Of a DNA stretch of 64,000 nucleotides, positions 9,699 through 17,463 are shown one piece after another. The DNA lies in assembly GCF_001611795.1 (NCBI RefSeq), contig NZ_CP015098.1:7874001-7938000 (forward strand), in the 5' to 3' direction. Position 1 is the first letter of the stretch. Every line of letters starts with the position of its first letter. The notes beneath the pieces were generated by a model that saw only the letters and a list, made by a program, of their open reading frames with translations, ran no database searches and was not told the origin of the DNA. The stretch is from Streptomyces qaidamensis. GTDB lineage: Bacteria; Actinomycetota; Actinomycetes; Streptomycetales; Streptomycetaceae. Position numbers and translations under genes: made by a program.

Positions 9699-10343
9699 GT
9701 GCCCAACGGCCCGCTCACGCTGCCCGCCCGGCTCTGCCTGCTGGCCTGGGACGCCGCGCGGCCGGCAGCCGGCGGCGCCGCCCACCGGCCCGGACCGGTC
9801 CGGGCCGGCGCCCTCGTCGAGCTGGCCCGTCGCGGCCTGCTCACCGACGAGGACGGCATCGCCACACCGGCCGACCTGGACACGAGCACGGGGGACGCGG
9901 TTCTCGACGGGCTGCTCGAACTCGTCCGCGAGTCGTGCCCGCACCCCTGGCGGACCTGGGTGACGCTGCGGGCTCGGGGGACCCTCGACGCCGTACGGGA
10001 GCAACTGGTGGCGGAGGGGTATCTGCGGGCGGAGAAGAGACGGGTCCTCGGTGTGTTCCCGTCCGTGGAGTACGCGCTGGAGCGCAAGGCTGCCGTGGAG
10101 GTGCTGAGGGAGGAGACCCGGCAGGTCCTGCGCGGGCCGCTGCCGGTCGCCGGGATCTCCGAGCGGGACGCCGCGCTCGCCGTCCTCGCCGCCGCGGCCG
10201 GCCTCCTGCGCGAGAGCACTCCCGGCCGGCGCGCCGAGGAGCTGACCGAAAGGGCCGCGGCGGCGACGCCCGGGCTGCGCGGGATCGTGCGCGAGCTGAG
10301 CACGGCGGTGACGGCCGGGGCAGCGGTGGCGTCCCCGCCCTGA
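9699..10343 (+). CDS. GPP34/GOLPH3-family phosphoprotein
   Basis: This 214-aa soluble protein matches the actinobacterial GPP34 domain. It starts with LTLPARLCLLAWD, then has an alternating acidic/hydrophobic helical body with GxLVELARRGLL and a conserved EKRRVLGVFPSVEYAL segment near residue 115. Eukaryotic members (GOLPH3/Vps74) bind phosphoinositides at the Golgi; bacterial members have no settled function. GTG at 9699 has GAGGAGG 6 nt upstream. It is transcribed away from the ABC-F gene, and the short space to that promoter means their control regions abut. Confidence 0.8.
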   Translation: MPNGPLTLPARLCLLAWDAARPAAGGAAHRPGPVRAGALVELARRGLLTDEDGIATPADLDTSTGDAVLDGLLELVRESCPHPWRTWVTLRARGTLDAVREQLVAEGYLRAEKRRVLGVFPSVEYALERKAAVEVLREETRQVLRGPLPVAGISERDAALAVLAAAAGLLRESTPGRRAEELTERAAAATPGLRGIVRELSTAVTAGAAVASPP

Positions 10344-10378
10344 CATCCGCCAGGGCCGATCAGGCTTGACCCCGTCCG

Positions 10379-10812
10379 GCCGACGCGGCGGGTGTGCCGC
10401 TGTTCGTCGACGCCGGATCGACACCTTCCTGAGCGGGGCCGGGGGGCACCTCCCACGCCTTTCGGGCAGTGGGGGAGGACCTCACCCTGGAGCGGGCGGC
10501 CGCCTACCGCGCGGCCGGCGCCGCCGGGATCTTCGCCCCGGGGCCGTCGACCCGGGAACCGTGAAGGAACTCGTGAACGGCGTCGACGGACCGCTGAACG
10601 TCGTGGCCGGCCCCGGCGCACCCCCGGTCGCCGACCTGGCCGCCCTGGGCGTCGCCCGCATCGGCGTCGGCTCGGGGATCGCCCAGGCCGCCCACGCCCT
10701 GGTCCGCCGGGCCGCTCGGGAGCCGCCGGACCGCGGGACCTACGGCTCGCTGACCGACGCGCTCGCCCACGGTGAGGTCAACGCCCTTGTCGAACAGGCC
10801 CGTCAGCTCAGC
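10379..10812 (+). pseudogene. Remnant of an isocitrate lyase/PEP mutase-family gene
   Basis: Pieces of one protein appear in shifted frames: DAAGVPLFVDA, then (after a lost base near 10412) IDTFLSG, then EDLTLERAAAYRAAGAAGIFAPG, then (after another shift near 10540) VDPGTVKELVNGVDGPLNVV through GVARIGVGSGIAQAAHALV. These match the C-terminal half of the methylisocitrate lyase/PEP mutase superfamily. The N-terminal half, including the catalytic loop, is absent. There is no shared reading frame or start codon. The remnant runs into the end of the oppositely oriented ssgD-like gene. A palindromic repeat interrupts it at 10441-10478. Confidence 0.8.
10441..10478. repeat. Small palindromic repeat inside the pseudogene
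   Basis: CTCCCACGCC and the oppositely placed GTGGGGGAG form an imperfect palindrome around TTTCGGGCA. It resembles the short dispersed palindromes common between Streptomyces genes (recognised from memory). It sits between two recognisable blocks of the dead coding sequence, so it was probably inserted there. Confidence 0.6.
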
Positions 10813-11224
10813 ACGCGTCCCGCATCAGCTCGGCGAGACCGTCGTCCAGATCCAGCTGGAGGTGCTCCAGACCGACGGGCACGAGCTCGCTCGTGGCTTC
10901 CAGGAACCGGCGGATCTCGCTGGAGCGGACGTGGACCACGGCGGTGCCCTCGGGGGCGTGGAACTCCAGCACGGTGCGGTCGTAGCCGTAGGGCCGCACG
11001 CGCACGTCGCCGTGTCCCTCGGCGTTCTTCTGGCCCGCGGCGAGCAGCTCGCGGGAGAAGGTCCAGCAGACCTCGACGCCCTCCAGCGTGGCCGGGGCGG
11101 GGAAGGTCATGCGGACGGCGAAAGGATCACGCCGGTCGTAGTGCAGCGTCGCGGGAATGCTCGGCATACGCGGCGCGGCGGCGACGAGGCGGGCCTCCAC
11201 GGGCTGCTCGATGACGATGGACAA
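10808..11224 (-). CDS. ssgD: SsgA-like protein, probably SsgD
   Basis: This 138-aa protein is of the SsgA-like (SALP) family, found in sporulating actinomycetes, where it guides cell-wall synthesis, septation or spore-wall assembly. Family marks include PATLHYDRRDPFAVRMTF (residues 23-40), WTFSRELLAAG and GDVRVRP, and the length is typical. The TTG at 11224 is chosen because GGGAG lies 7 nt upstream and the product starts at the family's usual point; an open frame extends further upstream but codes nothing family-like. The ssgD symbol rests on resemblance and gene order recalled from S. coelicolor, so the exact paralogue is less sure than the family. Confidence 0.85.
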   Translation of the reverse strand: MSIVIEQPVEARLVAAAPRMPSIPATLHYDRRDPFAVRMTFPAPATLEGVEVCWTFSRELLAAGQKNAEGHGDVRVRPYGYDRTVLEFHAPEGTAVVHVRSSEIRRFLEATSELVPVGLEHLQLDLDDGLAELMRDAC

Positions 11225-11326
11225 CGCCTTGCTCCCTTGTGACGGCTGGACGGACACTTCCGGGCGGATGAGGCCGGGCACTGGAAGAGACGACGGAATC
11301 AGCCAATCCGTGCACACGAAATGCGA

Positions 11327-11340
11327 GTGACCTCTGTCAC
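11327..11340. promoter_or_regulatory. Palindrome upstream of the ssgD-like gene
   Basis: GTGAC-N4-GTCAC, a perfect 5-bp inverted repeat, lies about 100 bp upstream of the TTG start and between two divergent genes. It could be an operator for either; nothing else supports this. Confidence 0.3.
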
Positions 11341-11472
11341 CGCGTTCATGCACCAGAGTGACGTGGCTCTCCTCGTGTGCCCCGAAGGGCACTTGTGGCA
11401 CCCGCCGCACCACTCGGAGGGCCGGTGAGGCCATCTGGACGGCACCCGGGCGGTGGGCTAGCTTCCCCCGCC

Positions 11473-12576
11473 ATGAGGCGCATGGGCAGCACGCGACGGA
11501 CGGGACGAACACGCAGCAGGGCGACCGCGATGGCGGCCTGTGCGGCGGCACTGGCGGCCCTGACCGCCGTACCGGCACAGGCGCACGAACCGGATCGCCG
11601 GGTTCCGCACTGGGAACTCAAGGACACCGACACCCCGGAGACACGGTTCCGGGGCCTCGCCGCAGTCAGCCGGACCACTGCCTGGGTCGCCGGGACCGGC
11701 GGCACCGTCCTGCGCACCACCGACGCCGGGGCGACCTGGCGGAACGTCTCACCGCCCGGCGCGGGGGAGTTGCAGTTCCGGGACGTCGAGGCGTTCGACG
11801 CCCGCCGGGCCGTGGTCCTGGCCATCGGCGAGGGCGAGGCGTCCCGGGTCTACCGCACCGACGACGGCGGAACGACCTGGACGGAGTCCTTCCGCAACAC
11901 CGACCCCAAGGCGTTCTACGACTGCCTCGCCTTCTTCGACCACCGCCACGGCCTCGCCATGAGCGACCCGGTGGACGGGAAGTTCCGCATCCTGTCCACC
12001 GGTGACGGCGGCCGGACCTGGAAGGTGCTGCCGGACGAGGGCATCCCGACCGCGCAGGAGGGCGAGGCCGGTTTCGCGGCGAGCGGCCAGTGCCTGGTGA
12101 CGTCCGGGCCGAAGGACGTCTGGCTCGCCACCGGCGGGGCCGCCCGCGCGCGGGTGCTGCACTCCGCCGACCGGGGACGCACCTGGACGGCCACCGACAC
12201 GCCCCTCCCGGCGGGCGACCCGGCCCGCGGCGTCTTCGCGCTCGCCTTCCGCGACCGCACCCGGGGCCTCGCCGTCGGCGGCGACTACCGGCCCGACCAG
12301 CCCTCGCCGCGTGCCGCCGCGCGGACCTCCGACGGCGGACGCACCTGGCGCCCGGCGGCCACGCCTCCGCCCGCCTACCGCTCCGGCGTGGCCTGGCTCC
12401 CGCACAGCCACACCGCTGCCCTCGCCGTCGGCCCCACCGGCACCGACCTCACCACGAACGCCGGCCGCACCTGGCGGACCGTCGACACCGGCTCCTACGA
12501 CACCGTCGACTGCACCCCGGACCACGGGTGCTGGGCCGCCGGCGAGAAGGGCCGGGTTGCCCGCCTGGAGCACTGA
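11473..12576 (+). CDS. Secreted BNR/Asp-box beta-propeller protein
   Basis: This 367-aa protein has a signal peptide: twin basic start MRRMGSTRRTGRTRSR, a hydrophobic stretch AMAACAAALAALTAV, and AQA cleavage near residue 36. The mature part repeats the Asp-box theme (T-D-G/A-G-x-T-W) at least five times, as in sialidase-like and Ycf48/HCF136-like propellers. No catalytic sialidase arginine triad or enzyme motif was seen, so function is open. The ATG at 11473 lacks a Shine-Dalgarno but has TAGCTT 8 nt upstream, suggesting leaderless transcription. Confidence 0.85.
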   Translation: MRRMGSTRRTGRTRSRATAMAACAAALAALTAVPAQAHEPDRRVPHWELKDTDTPETRFRGLAAVSRTTAWVAGTGGTVLRTTDAGATWRNVSPPGAGELQFRDVEAFDARRAVVLAIGEGEASRVYRTDDGGTTWTESFRNTDPKAFYDCLAFFDHRHGLAMSDPVDGKFRILSTGDGGRTWKVLPDEGIPTAQEGEAGFAASGQCLVTSGPKDVWLATGGAARARVLHSADRGRTWTATDTPLPAGDPARGVFALAFRDRTRGLAVGGDYRPDQPSPRAAARTSDGGRTWRPAATPPPAYRSGVAWLPHSHTAALAVGPTGTDLTTNAGRTWRTVDTGSYDTVDCTPDHGCWAAGEKGRVARLEH

Positions 12577-12646
12577 GCATGCGGGGGGCCCTGATCGTTG
12601 GCAGGGTGGGTACTCGTTCACTGATCGTGAAAGGAAGTGAGCGAGA

Positions 12647-12970
12647 ATGCCACGCGGTTCGAGCTCCAAGCGGGAGCGCCAGTACGAGCACATCAAGGAA
12701 AGCGCGAAGGACCGGGGCGAGAGCACCGGCCGCGCCAAGGAGATCGCCGCCCGGACGGTGAACAAGGAACGCGCCCGCTCCGGCGAGTCGAAGACGGCCA
12801 GCCGTACCTCCACGAAGGACATGTCGTCCGGCAAGCGCGGTGGCCAGCGGTCGGGGCAGGGCTCCCAGGGCCCCACCTACGACCAGCTGTACCAGGAGGC
12901 CAAGCGCAAGGGCGTCGAGGGCCGTTCCAGCATGAACAAGAGCCAGTTGCAGCGCGCACTGGGCAAGTGA
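12647..12970 (+). CDS. Small basic protein with Rho_N-like C terminus
   Basis: This 107-aa, very hydrophilic, Lys/Arg/Ser-rich protein begins PRGSSSKRERQYEHIKES and ends in a short helix-turn pattern (TYDQLYQEAKRKGVEGRSSMNKSQLQRAL). That tail is like the Rho termination factor N-terminal/SAP-type nucleic-acid-binding fold, and streptomycete relatives are often called plasmid stabilisation proteins. The N-terminal 75 residues look disordered. AGGAAG precedes the ATG. A GGGTAC (12608-12613) 33 bp upstream resembles the -10 of SigB-class stress promoters, but a matching -35 is not convincing. Confidence 0.7.
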   Translation: MPRGSSSKRERQYEHIKESAKDRGESTGRAKEIAARTVNKERARSGESKTASRTSTKDMSSGKRGGQRSGQGSQGPTYDQLYQEAKRKGVEGRSSMNKSQLQRALGK

Positions 12971-12983
12971 GCCGGACGCCGCC

Positions 12984-13277
12984 TCAGAGGGTCTCCCGGT
13001 AGGCCTCCAGCGCGGGCGCCGTCTTCGTCGCCGTGAACTCGGTGACGCGGTACGCGCACACGCCCGCGGTGACGAACGGGTCCTCCGCGGTGATCTCCTC
13101 GATCCGCGCTCGATCCCCCGCGACGGCGATGATCACCCCGCCGTCGCGGGGGTTCTTGCGCCCGGACGCGAGGAAGACCCCCTGCCGGTACTGCTCGTCG
13201 AGCCAGACCACATGCTCCTCCAGCACGGCGTCGACGGCTTCCAGCGGGGCGGTGTATGCCAGCTCCAGCACGAACAT
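12984..13277 (-). CDS. YCII-related protein
   Basis: This 97-aa protein is a single YCII-like (dimeric ferredoxin-like) domain: MFVLELAYTAPLEAVDAVLEEHVVWL, a RKNPRDGGVIIAVAGD core and a DPFVTAGVCAYRVTEF end. The conserved His near residue 22 and the D-P-F motif near residue 66 fit the family, whose active role is unsettled. TAGGCT lies 7 nt before the ATG and there is no ribosome site, so the mRNA is probably leaderless. The 62-bp divergent gap to the endonuclease V gene carries both promoters. Confidence 0.85.
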   Translation of the reverse strand: MFVLELAYTAPLEAVDAVLEEHVVWLDEQYRQGVFLASGRKNPRDGGVIIAVAGDRARIEEITAEDPFVTAGVCAYRVTEFTATKTAPALEAYRETL

Positions 13278-13339
13278 GACCGGGAGCCTACCCCCGGGCA
13301 TCCGGCCCACCACCGGGAAGCCCTTAGGCTCGGGCCACC

Positions 13340-14032
13340 ATGACGACCGTACGCATCCCCGAAGACTGGCCCGCCACCGAGGAACAGGCCCGCGCCGTCC
13401 AGGACGCACTGCGCGAGCGCGTCATCCTCCACGAACCCGGACCGCCGCCCGGAACAGGCCGGGTGACCGGGGTCGACGTGGCGTACGACGACGAACGGGA
13501 CGTCGTCGCCGCGGCGGCGGTCGTGCTGGACGCGTCGAGCCTCGAAGTCGTCACCGAGGCCACGGCCGTGGGCCGGGTCTCCTTCCCCTACGTGCCCGGG
13601 CTGCTCGCGTTCCGAGAGATCCCCACGGTCCTCGCCGCCCTCGACGCCCTGCCCTGCCCTCCCGGCCTGGTCGTCTGCGACGGCTACGGCCTCGCCCACC
13701 CCCGCCGCTTCGGCCTCGCCAGCCACCTCGGCGTCCTGACCGGCCTGCCCACGATCGGCGTCGCCAAGAACCCGTTCGCCTTCACCCACGACGACCCGGA
13801 CACCCCGCGCGGCAGCACCTCTCCGCTGCTCGCCGGCTCCGAGGAGGTCGGCCGCGCCCTGCGCACCCGGGACGGCGTCAAGCCGGTCTTCGTGTCCGCC
13901 GGCCACCGGGTGACGCTGGACAACGCCTGTGCGCACACCCTCGCGCTGACCCCCGAGTACCGCCTCCCGGAGACCACGCGCAGGGCGGACGCGTTGTGCC
14001 GGAGGGCGCTGCGGGAGGCCTACCCCGTCTGA
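13340..14032 (+). CDS. nfi: Endonuclease V
   Basis: This 230-aa enzyme nicks DNA (and in some organisms RNA) at the second phosphodiester 3' of deoxyinosine and so repairs adenine deamination. Family signatures are all present: metal-binding Asp46 in GVDVAYD, the wedge PYVPGLLAFRE (83-93), Asp114 in VVCDGYGLAHPRRFGLASHLG, and GVAKN. Length is normal. TAGGCT stands 9 nt before the ATG without a Shine-Dalgarno, suggesting a leaderless transcript. Its 3' end overlaps the small converging gene at 14020 by 13 bp. Confidence 0.95.
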   Translation: MTTVRIPEDWPATEEQARAVQDALRERVILHEPGPPPGTGRVTGVDVAYDDERDVVAAAAVVLDASSLEVVTEATAVGRVSFPYVPGLLAFREIPTVLAALDALPCPPGLVVCDGYGLAHPRRFGLASHLGVLTGLPTIGVAKNPFAFTHDDPDTPRGSTSPLLAGSEEVGRALRTRDGVKPVFVSAGHRVTLDNACAHTLALTPEYRLPETTRRADALCRRALREAYPV

Positions 14033-14214
14033 TCGGCCACGTGCCAGCGGCCCACCTCCCGGTACTCCGAGTCGTAAATGGCCGCCCCGTCCCCGGGGCC
14101 GAGCGCGTAGTGCCGGAGATTGCCGCCCCAGTACCTCAGGATCCGGCCCAGCTCGCCGGCCGGATCCTTCGCCAACGCCGCGTCGTCCATGGTGACTTCG
14201 AGAAGGAACTTCAT
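14020..14214 (-). CDS. Hypothetical 64-aa protein
   Basis: This short acidic protein (FLLEVTMDDAALAKDPAGELGRILRYWGGNLRHYALGPGDG...) is not one I can assign. Composition and codon use look coding (GC-rich third positions), and the D-x-A-x-E-L-x-R-I-L-R helix and GDGAAIYDSEYREVG segment look like a compact alpha/beta domain. A perfect 7-bp palindrome covers the region just before the ATG. It converges on endonuclease V with a 13-bp overlap. Confidence 0.6.
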   Translation of the reverse strand: MKFLLEVTMDDAALAKDPAGELGRILRYWGGNLRHYALGPGDGAAIYDSEYREVGRWHVADQTG

Positions 14215-14217
14215 GCC

Positions 14218-14235
14218 TTCAATGGTTTCATTGAA
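14218..14235 (-). promoter_or_regulatory. Palindrome over the start region of the 64-aa gene
   Basis: TTCAATG-N4-CATTGAA is a perfect 7-bp inverted repeat, AT-rich against the local background, ending 3 bp before the ATG. In DNA it could be an operator; in RNA it would fold away the weak ribosome site. Confidence 0.4.
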
Positions 14236-14393
14236 CTCCTTCTTGGCACTTCTGGAGCTTCCGCCGAGGCCGGAGTGCGTAAAGCCTCAAGTCGGGGAGC
14301 CGGCCGGGGCGGTGCGGGCGGCGCGATCTGAGTACCGGCTCTGAGTACCTGTACGGATGCCCGCCCACCCCGCCCGTCGGCAGGCTGGGGCGC

Positions 14394-14540
14394 ATGACGA
14401 CGCACCGCGCCCCCAAGCCAGTTGCCGGCCCGACCCAGACCGTCGAGCGGGCCGTCACCATAGGGCTGATCCTCGCCGTGCTGGCCGGGCTCGGCTGGAT
14501 CGCCGGGATGATCTACACCATCGCCGAGTGGCCGCTGTAG
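14394..14540 (+). CDS. Small single-pass membrane protein (48 aa)
   Basis: ATG to TAG encodes 48 residues: a basic/proline N terminus (MTTHRAPKPVAGPTQTVE), one strong transmembrane segment (ITIGLILAVLAGLGWIAGMIY-like, residues 21-42) and a short tail ending IAEWPL. Third positions are GC-biased as in real genes. It stops 6 bp before the end of the converging reductase gene. No function is known to me. Confidence 0.6.
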   Translation: MTTHRAPKPVAGPTQTVERAVTIGLILAVLAGLGWIAGMIYTIAEWPL

Positions 14541-14545
14541 GACCT

Positions 14546-15724
14546 TCAGCGGGCCGACACGACGCGGAAGCGGATGCCCGCCGCGCGCAGCCGGTCGATC
14601 AGCGCGTTGCCCATCGCCGCCGCCGTGGTGACCTGGCCCGCCGTCTTCGGCAGGTCGTCGAAGGCCAGGCACAGCGCGGACTCGGCCAACATCTTGGCCG
14701 TCTCGTCGTAGCCGGGGTCGCCGCCCGAGACCTCCGTGTACACCCGCTTGCCGCCGCCCTCACCCACGAAGCGCACGGAGAACCAGCTCTTCGCCCGCTT
14801 CTCTGGGCTCGGCCCGTCCCCGGGCTTCAGCCGGTCCGACAACCAGCGCCGCGCGGGCGGCACCTGGGCCGCCGCGACCAGCGCGCCGACCGCCGCGACC
14901 CCGCCCACGGCGACCGGCAGGTGCCGGACGGCCGCGTACTGCCGGTAGCGGAAGTCGGGCCCGTACCGGTCGAGGGCCGACGCCGAGCGCCGCACGATCT
15001 GCGGGTCGATGGTCGGCATCGGCAGCGCCCACGCGCCGACCTCCTTGGCGAACCGCGGACCGCCCAGCGGGGCCGACGTCCGCCGGCCCACCAGCCGCGG
15101 TTCGTGCCGCCGCCGGTCCCGGGCTGCGGCCGCCATCTCCCGCTGCCGCGCGAACTGGCCCAGTGCGGAGGCGAAGGTCCCGCCCGAGAACGCCCCGTCG
15201 GCGGTCACGAAGCCCTCGACGCTCAACGGCACGTCCTCCGGCAGCTGCTGCACGGTGAAGTACACGCCCAAATCGTGCGGGATGGAGTCGAACCCGGCGG
15301 CGTGGACCAGCCGCGCCCCGGTCTCCCGGGCGCGGGCGTCGTGCCGGACGTACATCAGGTCCACGAACTCGGGCTCGCCGCACAGGTCGAGGTAGTCCGT
15401 TCCGGCGTCCGCGCAGGCGGCGACGAGTTCCTCGCCGTAGGTCACGTACGGGCCGACGGTCGTGGCCACCACGCGCGCGTGCTCCGCGAGGTCGCGCAGC
15501 GAGGCCGGGTCGGAGACGTCCGCGCGCAGCACCCCCACCCCGGTGCCGACGGGCAGCCGTTCCCGCAGCCGCTCCAGCTTCCCGGCGTTGCGGCCCGCGA
15601 TCGCCCAGCGCAGCCCCTCGGGCGCGTGGGCGGCCAGGTACTCCGCGGTGAGCGCCCCGGCGAAACTGGTCGCTCCGAAGAGCACGATGTCGTACGGACG
15701 GTCCGTCCTGCTTTGCCTGCTCAT
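14546..15724 (-). CDS. Saccharopine dehydrogenase-like / trans-acting enoyl reductase family protein
   Basis: This 392-aa protein has an N-terminal Rossmann motif GATSFAG (residues 16-22) and the family pattern AGRNAGKL, VGPYVTYGEELVAACADAGTDYLDLCGE and AGFDSIPHDLG. Such proteins are annotated as saccharopine dehydrogenase-like NADP oxidoreductases; mycobacterial homologues include the trans-acting enoyl reductase of phthiocerol and phenolglycolipid synthesis. The lysine-pathway partner genes are absent, so lipid or polyketide reduction is the likelier class. The C-terminal half is membrane-associating at best (short VGGVAAVGALVAAA stretch). Start ATG at 15724 follows GAGGGG. Confidence 0.85.
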   Translation of the reverse strand: MSRQSRTDRPYDIVLFGATSFAGALTAEYLAAHAPEGLRWAIAGRNAGKLERLRERLPVGTGVGVLRADVSDPASLRDLAEHARVVATTVGPYVTYGEELVAACADAGTDYLDLCGEPEFVDLMYVRHDARARETGARLVHAAGFDSIPHDLGVYFTVQQLPEDVPLSVEGFVTADGAFSGGTFASALGQFARQREMAAAARDRRRHEPRLVGRRTSAPLGGPRFAKEVGAWALPMPTIDPQIVRRSASALDRYGPDFRYRQYAAVRHLPVAVGGVAAVGALVAAAQVPPARRWLSDRLKPGDGPSPEKRAKSWFSVRFVGEGGGKRVYTEVSGGDPGYDETAKMLAESALCLAFDDLPKTAGQVTTAAAMGNALIDRLRAAGIRFRVVSAR

Positions 15725-15815
15725 GACACCCCTCGGTCGTGCAGCCCGTGCCGCTGTCGGTGGCCGAGGCTAGCGTGAGGGGTGCGGAGCCCGACGACGA
15801 GCCCGGAGGACCACG

Positions 15816-16196
15816 ATGGCCGTGCCCAGGAATGCCCTGAAGAAGTGGGAGAAAGTGCGCGCGTTCGCACTGGGGCTGCCGGATGCCGTCGAGGAGTTCC
15901 CCTGGGGCGAGTCCGTCGCGAAGGTCAACAAGAAGGTGTTCGTCTTCCTCGGCGTCCAGGACGGCGGTTACCCCCTGGGGGTGACGGTGAAGCTCAAGGA
16001 CGAGACGGCACATGCGCACGCGCTGGCCTGCCCCGGCGCCGAGCCCGCCGGATACGGCCTGGGCAAGGCGGGCTGGGTGTACGTCCCTCTGGAGCAGCAG
16101 GGCGCCCCGGCCGCCGAGGTGCTCTGCGACTGGGTGGAGGAGAGCTACCGGGTGATCGCCCCGAAGCGGCTGATAGTCGTGCTGGACGGGCACTGA
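15816..16196 (+). CDS. MmcQ/YjbR family protein
   Basis: This 126-aa single-domain protein is of the MmcQ/YjbR (CyaY-like fold) family. It has an early PDAVEEFPWGESVAKVNKKVFVFLG segment, a GVTVKLKD strand and the closing GWVYVPLEQQ ... EESYRVIAPKRL. Members bind DNA or act in unknown small-molecule roles. GGAGG precedes the ATG. It stands alone between the reductase and the CoA-transferase operon. Confidence 0.85.
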   Translation: MAVPRNALKKWEKVRAFALGLPDAVEEFPWGESVAKVNKKVFVFLGVQDGGYPLGVTVKLKDETAHAHALACPGAEPAGYGLGKAGWVYVPLEQQGAPAAEVLCDWVEESYRVIAPKRLIVVLDGH

Positions 16197-16287
16197 CCTC
16201 GTCCGGCAGATTGCTAAGCGCTTGCTCGTTCAGGGCTTGTGCCGAGTGGAACACGTTCTTAGCATCACTGGTGTTACATCAGTTGTG

Positions 16288-16299
16288 TCACAGCACTGG
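16288..16299 (+). promoter_or_regulatory. 12-bp motif shared with the MerR promoter
   Basis: TCACAGCACTGG lies 7 bp before the CoA-transferase start. The same 12-mer occurs in the promoter of the MerR regulator at the other end of this gene set (21633-21644, opposite strand). It may be the regulator's operator. Confidence 0.5.
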
Positions 16300-16306
16300 G
16301 GGCTGG

Positions 16307-17452
16307 ATGACCACGGCAAGGACGCCAGGACACGGCCCGCTCTCCGGCGTGCGCGTCGTCGAGCTGGCCGGCATCGGGCCCGGCCCGTTCGCCGCCATGC
16401 TCCTGGCCGACCTCGGCGCCGACGTCGTGCGCGTGGACCGCCCGGGCGGCCCCGGACTCGCGATCGACCCGGCCTGCGACGTCACCAACCGCAACAAGCG
16501 TTCGGTGGTCGTCGACCTGAAGGCCCCCGACGGCCCGGAGCGGGTGCTCGACCTCACCGCCCGCGCCGACATCCTCGTCGAGGGCTACCGCCCCGGCGTC
16601 GCCGAGCGCCTCGGCGTGGGCCCCGAGCCCTGCCACGCCCGCAACCCCCGCCTCGTCTACGGCAGGATGACCGGCTGGGGCCAGGACGGCCCGCTCGCGC
16701 AGCGCGCCGGGCACGACATCGCGTACATCGCCCCCACCGGCACCCTCGGCATGATCGGCCGCCCGGACGAGCCGCCGGCGGTCCCGGCCAACCTGCTCGG
16801 CGACTACGCGGGCGGCTCCCTCTACCTCGTCGTCGGCGTCCTCGCCGCCCTCCACCACGCGCGCGCGACCGGCACCGGCCAGGTCGTGGACGCCGCCATC
16901 GTCGACGGCACCGCCCACCTCTCGACGATGATCCACGGCATGCTCGCCGCCGGCGGCTGGCAGGACCGCCGCGGCGCCAACCTCCTGGACGGCGGCTGCC
17001 CGTACTACGGCACGTACGAGACGGCCGACGGCCGGTACATGGCCGTCGGCGCCCTGGAACCGCAGTTCTACGCGGAGTTCCTCGCCCTCCTCGGCGTCGA
17101 GGACCGGGCCGCGGCGCGCAAGGACGTCGCCCGGTGGGGTGAACTGCGCGAAGAAGTCGCCGCCCGCTTCAAGAGCCGCACCAGGGACGAGTGGACGGCC
17201 GTCTTCGACGGCACCGACGCCTGCGTGGCGCCCGTGCTGTCACTGCGCGAGGCCCCGCACCACCCGCACCTGGCCGCCCGCGGCACCTTCACCGACCACG
17301 GCGGCATCACCCAGCCCGCCCCGGCCCCCCGCTTCTCCGCGACCCCGACCTCCGTCCGCACCGGCCCGGCCCGGCCGGGCGCCGACACCGCGGACGTCGC
17401 CCGGGACTGGGACATCCCCGGGCTGCTCCCGTCGTCCCGCAACCCTCAGTGA
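16307..17452 (+). CDS. CaiB/BaiF family CoA-transferase (racemase-like)
   Basis: This 381-aa family III CoA-transferase is closest in form to alpha-methylacyl-CoA racemase: [33 protein letters not shown] at the N terminus, [23 protein letters not shown] and GHDIAYIA. The catalytic Asp is expected in the GHDIAY motif near residue 142. Racemases convert (2R)- to (2S)-methyl-branched acyl-CoA before beta-oxidation, which fits the thiolase and FadB-like genes directly downstream. ATG at 16307 follows a G-rich stretch. The thiolase start is only 11 bp after the stop, so co-transcription is likely. Confidence 0.9.
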   Translation: MTTARTPGHGPLSGVRVVELAGIGPGPFAAMLLADLGADVVRVDRPGGPGLAIDPACDVTNRNKRSVVVDLKAPDGPERVLDLTARADILVEGYRPGVAERLGVGPEPCHARNPRLVYGRMTGWGQDGPLAQRAGHDIAYIAPTGTLGMIGRPDEPPAVPANLLGDYAGGSLYLVVGVLAALHHARATGTGQVVDAAIVDGTAHLSTMIHGMLAAGGWQDRRGANLLDGGCPYYGTYETADGRYMAVGALEPQFYAEFLALLGVEDRAAARKDVARWGELREEVAARFKSRTRDEWTAVFDGTDACVAPVLSLREAPHHPHLAARGTFTDHGGITQPAPAPRFSATPTSVRTGPARPGADTADVARDWDIPGLLPSSRNPQ

Positions 17453-17463
17453 AAGGCCTCCTC

